A stretch of DNA of 64,000 nt. Source: Isoetes taiwanensis. Lineage: Eukaryota > Streptophyta > Lycopodiopsida > Isoetales > Isoetaceae. The stretch lies in contig JAJEKV010000004.1 of the NCBI GenBank assembly GCA_021234155.1, positions 28,731,698 through 28,795,697 on the forward strand, read 5' to 3'. Position numbers and translations under genes: made by a program. Positions 12,601 through 22,833 of this stretch are shown piece by piece; position 1 is the first letter of the stretch; every line of letters starts with the position of its first letter. The notes under the pieces were generated by a model. The model had not been told where the DNA came from. It saw only the letters and a program-made list of their open reading frames with translations, and made no database searches.

Positions 12601-13797
12601 TTCCCTCTTTGCTTCACTATTCTGGATTGTTTCATTCAAGACCAAGGTGGAATAGGCTGAAAGCCATTCATGCCCATATCTGGCTGTTGCTCTCAAATAG
12701 CTTGGCATAAAGGTTTAATGGCATGGTATGGAAAGGTTTAATGGTTTAGCGCAATAGAGGGAGCAACGAAAGTAAGGTAGTGGCTGGCACCCTTCAATGC
12801 TGTACATGTTTGGTATGAAAGCTGAAAAATTAAATAAAGCTCAAAAACTTACCTTTCCATTTTTTAAGAACATTGCCATAAACAGCAACTCGAACTCGAC
12901 ACAAAACAACGTAATGTCAGCGCCTTCGAGGCCTCAATGCTTACCACAAAAAGAAAGCTTCATCCAGCAGGAGAGGAGACAAATAACGTATATAAATGCA
13001 CATGCATTCTATGGACATGCATGAGAGACATGTGGCACTCTTGTATGAGCATGTATTATAATGTATTAATTTAAATAATAATGGACAAGACACTTTTTAA
13101 TAGGGATACTTTTACCAAATATTTACGTCTCTTATAGGCGGGACCCAATTGGTCCCACCACAATAAATACTTTTTTAAATGCGTGTGTGGGCAACATTGA
13201 AGTCCATTTGAAATTCAAATGTTCACACGTGCTCCAAATCTGATGGGGGGAAATTGAATTTGAATTTAAATTTCCCCCCCAAGTCCCATATCCCCATAGT
13301 TTTGAGCCCATATTGGCTCATCAATCTTGCCTTTCTTTGTCTACCGTTGGGGAAGCTCTAGATGGCGCTATTCTCTCCCAAGGTTAGTACTTTGCAAGAG
13401 TTTTTAATTTTAGGTAACCGCAAAGGCAAAATGCAATAGGAAATCAAGATCTAAACTATAATTCTTATTTTTTAGGGAGCTTTGCCTTTTTTTGTTGAGT
13501 CTTCACACTCCACTATTACTTTCATTGAATGTTCAACTTCTTTTGAATTCGTTTGTCATATCTTCACGTTCCAGTACTACTTTCACTACATGTGCAAGGA
13601 TCTTTCTTTCTTTCTTGTTTTGTTCTGTATGTCATATTTAAATCTATGAATGCCATTTTTAGATGTGACATTAAATTTGGAGATGCAAACTTTGTATGCC
13701 TCATTGAGTCGTGACATGTGAGATCATGGAATATAAACATGCTTGTGAGGCACCCAAACTATACATGAAAATCTTTGTCATGTCAATTGGCATACTG

Positions 13798-14489
13798 AAA
13801 TTGGGCAGGCGCCCAATTTGAGAACCATGCCATGAGCCCTCCTTGTCACCGGAGGCACCCAAATTGGGCAGGCGCCCAATTTGAAGCACCATGCATGTGT
13901 CTTCCCTTGTCACTGGAGCCACTCAAATTGGGCAGGCGCCCAATTTAAAGTACCATCGTGCATGTGTTTTCTTTGTCAATGAAGGCACTCAAATTGGGCA
14001 GGCGCCCAATTTGAAGTACCATGCATCTTACCGGAGGACTCAAATTGGGCAGGCGCCCAATTTGAAGTACCATCATGCACGTGTTTTCTTTGTTAGTGGA
14101 GGCACTCAAATTGGGCAGGCACCCGATTTGAAGTACCATCATCTATGTATTTTCCTTGTCAATGGAGGCACTCAAATTGGGCAGGCGCCCAATTTGAAGT
14201 ACCATCATCTATGTATTTTCCTTGTCAGTGGAGGCACTCAAATTGGGCAGGCGCCCAATTTGAAGTACCATCATGCATGTGTTTTCTTTGTTAGTGGAGG
14301 CACTCAAATTGGGCAGGCGCCCAATTTGAAGTACCATCATCTATGTATTTTCCTTGTCAGTGGAGGCACTCAAATTGGGCAGGCGCCCAATTTGAAGTAC
14401 CATGCACCCTGTCACCGGAGGCACTCAAACCATCATGTATGTATTTTCCTTGTCAGTGAAGGCACTCAAATTGGGTAGGTGCCCATTTT
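13798..14489. repeat. 66-bp minisatellite built on palindrome P2
   Basis: Eleven copies of a 22-bp palindrome with the same arms as P1 but the centre AGGC start at 13798, 13861, 13925, 13991, 14042, 14108, 14174, 14240, 14306, 14372 and 14468. The usual period is 66 bp, with shorter units where linker was lost. Linkers share GAAGTACCATCAT and GTGGAGGCACTC. The copies at 14108 and 14468 have mutated arms. The period divides by three, so a repetitive 195-residue ORF arises, but nothing suggests it is a protein. Confidence 0.9.
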
Positions 14490-14924
14490 GAAGTACCATG
14501 CATGTGTCTTCCTGTAGGCTCTTTGCCTCCACAAGGTGTTATTGTTAGCATGTTCTATTGCAATTCTAGAGCACTTTTAGGTTAATTCTAATATCTCATG
14601 GAACATTGATCTCCTTTGGTTTTCTCTTGTCTTATTATGGCCTGCATTGACACAATGATCATGAGGTGATATGACATACCCTAGAGGAGGCTAAAGGCCC
14701 CTTCATCCTCTGGAACCAAGATGATGTGCATGAGATTGATGTCGAGCACCCTCGAACACCAAACGGAGGCGAGTGAAAGATAGTAACAGGATGACATTAT
14801 TAACTAGGTATACTTTAATTGCTTTAGAATGTAAAATTTGACACTCTTCTGATTCTATACCTACGGGAAAGGGGTTTATATCGCTTACAAACGCGGATGA
14901 TGCGTCTGTGACTAGTTCCTAGGA

Positions 14925-15700
14925 TTGAAGACAATGGGTTCTATCTGGCTATCAATCTCAACTTTCTTTCCTGGACTATTTCATTATATATGGACTACTG
15001 CAATAAGGCAACATGCCATCTTGGGCTACTGCACTTTGCGACAAGTGGGCATTTTCATCAAAGATTGGCACATTATCTACTGGTGGTATGGTACTTACAA
15101 TAGGACATTTATGGATGGTCCATCAGCTCATGGTAAGACCTTCATGGATAGCCCATCATCTATAAAGGTCTTGCCATGAAATTCTTCTTGCAATTGGATA
15201 ATGCATTTGTACAGAACAGAAATAGGTATGTGTTTTTATATCTTTCATATATTCCCAATAAACATGTGCCCTACCTCTTTTTTAAGGTTCTAGACTGGAA
15301 GGGGATGCATGGAGGAGGCTCTGATGGTGATGAGAGGTTGATCGGGCACAATGGCCCTCTAGCTTTCATGTTTGTGACAAATGGAGAGTTGCAGTACCTG
15401 AATCACTTGCTACCATCACTCCTGGTTATGTTGGCCTATCATCTGGATTCGAGTATAGAGGTTAAAAGATAGAGGATAGAACTCCTGCTTATGTTCCTTC
15501 TAATTATGTCAATTGTTGGAAGAAGAGATGGAGGGCAACGACTGCTAGTGACCACATTGAGATAGAGACTATCGATTATGCTTGGGCTCCTCCTTCTATC
15601 TAGTTGTACATGGTTGTTGCTGAAGCATTCACTGGGGATGTCTGTTAGTGTATGAAAACTGTCACTGACGCAAGATTTCCAAAAAAAGTCCACAAATTCA
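14925..15700 (+). pseudogene. Decayed ORF cluster, possibly DUF7869-like
   Basis: Successive plus-strand frames at 14925-15179, 15176-15472 and about 15480-15690 read like protein but are broken by stops. The second contains LQLDNAFVQNRNRYVFLYLS, which resembles the LQxDN...NKNRxxxxFLS block of the DUF7869 domain found in transposon-associated plant proteins. The expected downstream GHTHED box is not visible, so the assignment is weak. The third frame contains the run IETIDYAWAPPS, which I do not recognise. The P2 minisatellite lies just upstream. Confidence 0.3.
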
Positions 15701-16399
15701 GGTATTGTCCAAAAATAATGAAACTGTGCTTGATTGAGCGATTATGGGATTGAGCGATTATGGGATTTTCAGTTGTTAAGTTCATGTTTTCAAATTTCCA
15801 TTATTTATTTATTTTATTTTTCTTAAAGATGAAGACTTTATTAATCACTCTCAAACAATACATGATACACTGTAGAGATAAGAATAAAAATCCAGTGATT
15901 AAACGGACCCAATTGAGCAAAGCCACCTGTCTAAGCATGATTACATTTTCAAATGCTTTTTACAAATTTTTGGTTGGAAAAAAAAGGTTTTTATCAAAAA
16001 TAAGATTTTTATGAGAGGTCCTTTTTTACAACGCATTGTATGTAATATCTAAGTCACTAAAAATAAATAAAGAAGAGAAGCACTAGAGAGAGAATGTCAA
16101 TTATTTCTGTGCTCATAACTTGAGCTACAGAGGTCAGATTCAGATAGTCTTGGGCTCTATGGAAAGCTTATGTAGAGAGCTTTTCATTGGTATATGATTT
16201 GACCTAGATCTATCATCAAGATAAATACTTGCTTTTTGTACTTGTGACGTGGTCAAGGTGGCTTGGTCCAAGTGTGTCCTTCCCAAATGAGCAGGTGGTC
16301 TGGCCTTTGAATCAAGAGGATGACCCTCCTAGTCTACATCTTCTGAAGCAGTCACTTATTCATTGCATCTTGATTGGCAAGATGGTAGTTAAACCCTGT

Positions 16400-18014
16400 T
16401 TCACCCATTGCAGCTAAACCTGAATGCCTCGTCTTTTTGGCGGGGGTTGTTAGATACATTGGCTGTGGTACGTGTACTATTTCAGCCATCTCCTTCTATT
16501 CATGCCATGTTAGAAATGCCATGTGCAGACCTGGACAAGTGGTGGTCTAGCGAGCACTACTATCTCGATAAGTTCATGATTTCTCAAAAGCATATATGGA
16601 ACCCTGGAAGGGCGGCAGATTTATGGAGGATGTGCCATTGATTGACAAAGTCAGCACTGATGGTGCGACAAGTCCAATACATAGAATTCCTATCCGGCCA
16701 AGAGTTATCAAGTACTTCATAACAAGCTTGGTCGAGGAAGATCAAATTGTATGTGAGTGGTACATGAATGGCCTGTTTTCTCAAGGGGCTATGTTGTATA
16801 GAATGACACCAATATTCGTGGTTGGAAATAAGGACATGGTTGAAACCATTCGGTCATATCTGGACCTGCTTCATGAGCATTTCAAAGAGAGGAAGACAGC
16901 TGGAAGTAGTAAGGACGATGATGACAGAGACAAAGCTGACAGCCAGCGAGATAAAGATGACGGAGATGTCCAAGGTTTAGACGAGAATGCTGCGGAACAA
17001 GTTCTGGAGAATCTGAGATTGAGGTGAGTTCATTTTGCTCTCGTTGTCGAAAAACCCTCCGAGTCTTTAACTTTTTCCTTTCTCGACTCGTGAGTCGAGA
17101 ACCTCGTTTCATAACTGACGTCTTTCATCATTCTAGGGACATCGAGCGCAACCAATCCGGATCATTATCACTATCACAGGGATCTGCTGGCGGTTCAGTT
17201 CATCAGGAGGATACTGCATCCAAAAAAGGCAGTCAAGAACAAGATAGTGCGACCACCAAGAAAGGACCTGAAAGAATAATGATCCCGCATATAGATCTCG
17301 ATCAAGAGGAAATCTGGTCAGAGCCAAATTTAAACTGGGATCCAAAGGCGCCCATCAAGCTTATAATTTTTGACGTCAATGGAGTATTGGCTGCAGTATA
17401 CCATGATGATGAAGTCCCTGAGCTTAACACCTCTGACAAAAGTGGGGTCTAAAACCGTGTATCCTCGGCCTAAAGCAAAGGAAATTATTGAATGGTGCCT
17501 GGAACAGGGATTCGAAGTGGCCATATGGTCTTGTATGGCCAAGAAAAATGTTGTCAATGTCCTTGGTGTTCTCGGCCTTCCAGTTTGAAGTTCAAGCTTG
17601 TTTTGGGAAACGAAAGGGTCGAGCATGTGTCAGACCTCGATCCAGCCATCACAAAGGGGAAGCCTGTTATGGTGAAAAGGTTGGATAAGGTTTATGAAGC
17701 ATACGAGGACTTTAACAAACACAACACGCTGATCATAGATGACTCCACCTACAAGTGCTATCATAACTCGGACAATACAATCATTGCCAAGAGTTATCGA
17801 CCAGAAGAGTAAAACGGATAGGTGGTTGTCTTTCAATCTCGTTCATGTATTGGTGGAATCCCTGTTTGCCATTCTTGTGGCCGATGTGATTAGGAACTAT
17901 CCGAACCTCAAGCAGGTCGATCCAAAGAACAGCGCGATCATGAGGGTTATGGACAACAAATATTATGGTGATCAAGAAGAGCGACCTCTGCTTTCAGATA
18001 GCAAAGTTGTGTGA
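16400..18014 (+). pseudogene. Methyltransferase-like segment joined to FCP1/TIM50-like HAD phosphatase, frames broken
   Basis: Exon 1 (to 17023) ends with a segment, IRPRVIKYFITSL...IVCEWYMNGLFSQGAMLYR. It aligns without gaps to the C-terminal motif-I region of the gene at 47.8-51.0 kb. An acidic linker follows. Intron 17024-17136 (GTGAGT...TTCTAG) is phase 2 and keeps the frame (LRLR-DIERNQ). Exon 2 encodes a HAD domain of the FCP1/SCP/TIM50 type: LIIFDVNGVLAA (the DxDGT box as DVNG, second Asp lost), EVAIWSCMAKKNVVNVL, KPVMVKRLDKVYE, and TLIIDDSTYK with the paired acidic residues. A one-base shift near 17445 is undone near 17588, and a further break near 17810 separates the tail (VIRNYPNLKQVDPKNSA). 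The result is a pseudogene or an assembly with indels. The lost Asp argues against phosphatase activity. Confidence 0.65.
17080..17101. repeat. Palindrome P5 copy inside intron
   Basis: This is a 22-bp near-perfect palindrome, TTCTCGACTCG followed by TGAGTCGAGAA, inside the 113-bp intron 17024-17136. It is the same family as the two copies downstream of the gene. Confidence 0.85.
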
Positions 18015-18084
18015 ATTTTGTAAAGAAACGTGAACAAATATACTATATTTTGTAATGAATATACTTGTACATTGAGTTTTCGCT

Positions 18085-18320
18085 GCCTTTCTCGACTCGC
18101 GAGTCGAGAAAGGCATGCTTGTCCCATTGATGAAACCATTTGTATGCTTGTTTGTGTGACTGGATGCAGCCATATTCTGTAATGAAAATGGTTGACATTG
18201 ACTTTCCAGGGCCTTTCTCGACTTGCAGGTCGAGAAAGGCACTGCTTGTCCCGTTCATGAGACCATTTGTATGCTTCCTTGTGTGATTGGATGCAGACAT
18301 ATTCTGTAATGAAAATGGTT
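18085..18320. repeat. 126-bp tandem repeat headed by palindrome P5
   Basis: Two units start at 18085 and 18211. Each opens with a 30-bp palindrome with outer arms GCCTTTCTCGAC and GTCGAGAAAGGC. The first is perfect across all 30 bases; the second has the centre TTGCAG. The shared body includes CATATTCTGTAATGAAAATG and CATTTGTATGCTT. It lies about 70 bp after the stop at 18014, so it could be 3' UTR. Confidence 0.85.
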
Positions 18321-18397
18321 GTACCATATTCTTCCATAACCATCGCTTCTGTAGGCCGGAACTTGGACTGTATACCTTTCTGTTGGGAATGCTTTAA

Positions 18398-19195
18398 TTG
18401 ATATATATGTATTATAAATGTGGTTATTATGAAGATGCACATGAAACCTTTGATAAGATGTCAGTTCGAGACATTGTTTCGTGGAGTACTTTAATTGCAG
18501 GACTTAGCAAGGAAGCGCTCCGCTGTTTCGAAAAGATGCAAGTGGAAGCTATTTTGCCAAATGCTGTGACGTTTGTATTTGGCGTGAAAGCCTGTGGCAA
18601 TATAGGAGCCATAGTAAAGGGCCAAGAAATGCATGATAAGATTCTACAACAAGGTTTTGAAAGAGACATCTTTGTTGGCGTGGCTTTGGTTGACATGTAT
18701 GTGAAGAGTGGCTTACTCTCAGTGGCACGACAGGTCTTTGATATGCTGCCCAATAAGAACCTAATAATCTAGAATGCAATGATAAGAGGTTATAGTATAA
18801 ATTATCAAAGTAATTTGGCTATAAAATGTTTCGCAGATATGCAAGAATCTAGTATACAATTAGACAGCATCATATTTGTATGTCTTCTTGCAACATGCAG
18901 CCGTGGTGGTATTCTGGTCAAAGGCTGGCAATATTTGAAGTTAATGAGAGAAAAATATGATATCCACCCAACCAATGATCATTATACTTGCATGATTGAT
19001 CTCCTCGCACGATCTGGATGTTTGCATGAGGCATTGAAATTGCTCGAACTTTCAACATGTACATCTATAGAAACATGGATAGCTTTGCTCAACGCCTGTA
19101 AGAATTATAAGAAAGCAGAAATAGGATTCAGATGCTTTCTATAGCTTAAAATGCATCCAGAGCATTCTACTTCCTATGTGCTTATGGCAAACATT
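18398..19195 (+). pseudogene. PPR protein (PLS/E-type) 3' fragment
   Basis: One frame gives several consecutive PPR motifs: MYYKCGYYEDAHETFDKM, then VSWSTLIAGLS, then PNAVTFVFGVKAC, then DIFVGVALVDMYVKSGLLS. An E-domain-like tail follows (DHYTCMIDLLARSGCLHEAL, then TWIALLNACKNY). The N-terminus is missing and the tail stops early at 19142. A TAG at 18769 sits where the motif normally has Trp before NAMIRGY. It continues in the same frame after that stop, so this is a lightly decayed copy. Intact members edit or process organellar RNA. Confidence 0.8.
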
Positions 19196-19565
19196 TAGGT
19201 AAGCATTGGCAGGTGAAATGATACAAGTGGAATAACGTTATTAAGAAAGCATACAAAGGCAGGGAGAAGAATTGCAAAAAGCTTGAAGTAAGAATTCACA
19301 TGGATTTGAGGAGGATAACCAAAAGCAGTTTGATGGCGCATTGTAAATAATGCAGTTTTTTGGGTTGCCCCTAGGGGGGCAAACCCTTGTTTATGTGGCC
19401 TTTTGGCATATCCTAGGTATATGCTAGAATATCCCTAGAATATGCGGGTGACTGCTCAAAACCTCCTACTTCCTGTAAACTGGCGGTCACTGTAAGCTGT
19501 AAGCTGGCGGTGGCCCCTGTTGCTGGGCGAGGGCTGTGCAAACCGGGTAACCGGAAGAAGAATAG

Positions 19566-22062
19566 AATAGAATAGAATATGATTTTATCGTCCACGGAGA
19601 CCAACTGGCCTATGGGACCCAAGTACAAAGAGAGAGAGCAGCAGGCGTATTACTACCAGGATTAAAAAACCCCCGCCCCGAAGGGTTTTCGGGGGAAAAA
19701 CCTTAGTAGCAATAAGGATGCTGACATACCGCACGATTATATACATAATCACAAATGTACTGGTGAGGTTAATGCCGGACGGGGGCATAAGCGAGTCCGC
19801 AGATCCATTACCTCCCGGAGGTAACGATCGCAACAAGCCTCTGAGAGGCCGTGCTCGGTAGCTCATGCAAGGCGATGGGGCACAACTAATAGAGCATACC
19901 GAGCCCCGGATATGCTCAGACGGAGCAGGCACGGAGGGCGTGACTTTCATCCTCAATGGGCCGTTGACGGCACTAACGGACTCGCCCCTCACGGCGCTCC
20001 CGAATCTATCTCCCTGTCTCAATGCGGAGGTGGTGTGCACTGTGCGAATGGAAGCAATCACCTGCGCTTTTTCATGGGTAGATGGGTGCGCGGGTAGTGG
20101 TGTGGGCCCCTCGTGAGCATGGGATTAACTTTGTTGTCGATAATTTGCCACCTTGACATGTGATAGGGCCTCTGCATCCCAAAGCTTGGCCATGAAGCAA
20201 GCATCCAAGCACCGCTTCAAGGCGCCAAGGCGTTCCTTCGGTGTATGCACCGGGTCCACATCGTGTGCCTGCACATTCCATAGCGAGAACCACCGGGCTT
20301 GCTTGTCTTTCCAAAGGCTTTGAGTCGCCTGGGGCCCATCGCCACCGCCAAAGCAAGGTTGGGCAGCCGGGCTTCATCCATAGCCACCACCTTCCGGAAG
20401 TAAATAATGTGACGTTCGGTAGCAGCCCTCAGTAATGGAAGGAAGCACGTCTCTTGGAGCAAGATCTCGATATGGGACCGTGGATTTCACTCCCGGTGCG
20501 GGCCCAAGAAAGCTTTACATGCACTGCTCTAGATCGTTCCAAGTGGTGAGGGATATCACTGCCCCCATTTTACGCCCCATAAAGGAGGACGGTTCAACCA
20601 AGGCCACGAACAAGTGTGCTGGTGACCCCATGCATCTGACTACGCCTTGTATTTGTTGTTTTGCATTGCATACAGGGCTTTCCGACCCTCTGATGACCCG
20701 TAACACGATGGATGCATCCCGGTGTGTGGTAGTAGAAAACTCAATGCCCAAATACTTATAATCTTGAGCCACCTCCACTACACCTTTTGGTAAGTGAATG
20801 AGGGAAGGCGTGGGTGCCGGGATGATGGGACCAAGAAGCACCCTTGTCTTGGCCAAGTTAACTCTCATGTCGGTGAATTGGCGAGAAAGTGTCCAAAGCA
20901 TCCGGTGGCGTTGCATGTCCTCGGGGGTATATCGCGGCGAGGCCAACATCATCGGCATATATGAGTTTGGGATTATGTGGTGCATCAATGGCGCCTCCCC
21001 CCTCCCCGTGCTCAGCTAGCCATTCTTCTAGCTGGTCAATGTACAAGCCGAAGAGCGTCGGGGATAGAGGGGGCCCCGGCGCACCCCAATGCTACTAACA
21101 ACGGGCTCCCCGGCGGTGTGAGACGGCCAGGAGCAAGCCTCAGATAATGCGTATATAGCATTCGCAAGTCGACGGGGTCCCTAGTTTGTCTCAATCTGTC
21201 CCACAACTTATCGAGGCAGCCGTGTCAAAAAGCCTTTGCGAAATCCACAAAGCAACAGTGATGATTAAAGCGTCGATTAGGCTATCCTCTATGAGTGTTC
21301 GCAGAGTGAAGATATGGTCAATAGTAGAATGCCTGGGCGGAAAGCACAAGGCATGCGAGCCCGCACTTCTCCATCCTTCGCCCAAAGTGTCAATCGGCCA
21401 AGAATCCGGCAAGCAACTTGGCAAAGACAGCCCGACCATAATGGTACGATAGTTGGTCAACGTGGGGGTCCCCTCGCTTTGTATATGGGCACAACTCTAC
21501 CGGTAGTCCAAAGGCGGGGGAAGCCTTCTTGCAATGCCCCGTTGAAGAGTCTGCCGTGAGAACCGGCACCATTGGGGGCCCGCCCACTTGAGAAGCTCGC
21601 CTCAGATACCATCCAAATCACGCCTTCCGTTAGCGAGGCGTTGCGTGCCCATTATGACATCCCCTTCGAAGAATGACCGATTAGGCCTCACATGCGGAGG
21701 TACCGGGTGCCCGGCTTCCCATTGGGTCATACCGCCGCCGCAAGTATCTCACCCATTGTTCGGGTAATATTTCCCTGTGGGGAACATGCGGGCTTACTCA
21801 AGACCTTTCTCCGAAGGCCCTAGGGTGGCGGTCTAGAAGACCAAACATCATTGTTGAGTGCTCGCTTAAAGGTACCTGGCTTTCTTGGTCTTGAGGAAGG
21901 AGCGGTATTGACGGACGGCCTGCGGGCGAATGGTGGGGTCCAGCACTTGGCGGAGCCATCGTTTCAGCTCCCGACATTCGTCATCGAACCAGTGATTGCG
22001 GGGGAAGGTGATTGCGGGGGAAGGAAGGATGCATGAGGCCATCGGCAAGGTAAGCCCGGTCT
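19566..22062 (-). mobile_element. 5'-truncated LINE with pentanucleotide tail
   Basis: On the minus strand, a linker after the endonuclease (HWFDDECRELKRWLRQ, around 22000) is followed by RT blocks: RAGHSTIDHIFTLRTLI-like, an FVDF(R)KAFDT-like block, the catalytic LIYADDVGLAA (around 20940), LAKTRVLLGP and a DYKYLGIEFS block. Several frame breaks are present. The 3' end carries GGTTTTTCCCCCGAAAACCC, then GGGTCCCATAGGCCAG, then GGTCTCCGTGGACG, and finishes in a short (ATTCT)n tail at 19566-19580. No endonuclease core lies upstream of 22062. Related 3' ends occur at 32668 and 34060. Confidence 0.8.
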
Positions 22063-22833
22063 TTTTCCTCTTTTTTTCTTGCTATAGCTCATTCCCGAGA
22101 TGACCTGGGGTTTCGGATCAAAATTCGCCTGTATTTTGGTCCAGAGTGTAAATATGGAGCCAAAAAGATCTGTTATAAAAATGTGACATTTGTAAAACAA
22201 TGTTATTACAGATTTAAATATGGCACTAAGGTTATTGCAGATTGAGGAGAGTGACGGGAGGCAAGCGTAGCACCTATTAAGTGGAATCCTTGGTTTGTTG
22301 TCTAAGTGTTTGACAGAGCTGGAAGCTGCCTGCACCCATCAACACGTCTAGACATGCCTGCAATATGGCCGACCATTTCTTCTTTGCTCTTCCTCCACAT
22401 CATACTTTTATCTTCAAAACGCTTCCGTGCCTCTGAATTTATGCCCCAGCTTTTAGATTTTCATCAGTTATCTCAACCTAATGCTTTCAATTCGAGCATT
22501 TTCTGGAATCCGAAGTACTAAAGGAATAAAGACCTCCTCTGAGATGTATGGATCAATACTTCTCTGTAAGTTTTGTTTGTTTTGGGTGTTATAGCTTTCT
22601 AATTTTGCTCCTCTACTGTTTTTTTTTTAAATACAGTATGTGGAATGGAAAATGATCATCTTCTTCCTGTTTCCAGGACCATACAACAGATGCAAAATTA
22701 AGAGGAGGAAGATGAGAATGTTGGCCTTCTCAAAGGCAGTTTGTAAAACAATTTCGTTCCTTTCTCTGAAGATATATAGTATAGTCGCGTTTGTTTCTTG
22801 TTAGCAGACCCTCAGTAGTGTTTCATTCTATGT

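Noticed and set aside
13891-14478. 195-residue ORF with 22-residue repeats
   Set aside because: It is a translation of the 66-bp palindromic minisatellite; the antisense frame is open too, and unit lengths vary without respecting codons.
13798-14489. CRISPR-like array (regular palindromic repeats with spacers)
   Set aside because: Spacers are nearly identical to each other, there are no cas genes, and the context is plant nuclear DNA. It is a minisatellite.
19585-20116. Long ORFs on both strands near the LINE 3' end
   Set aside because: They are shadow frames of the decayed LINE body and its GC-rich 3' region.
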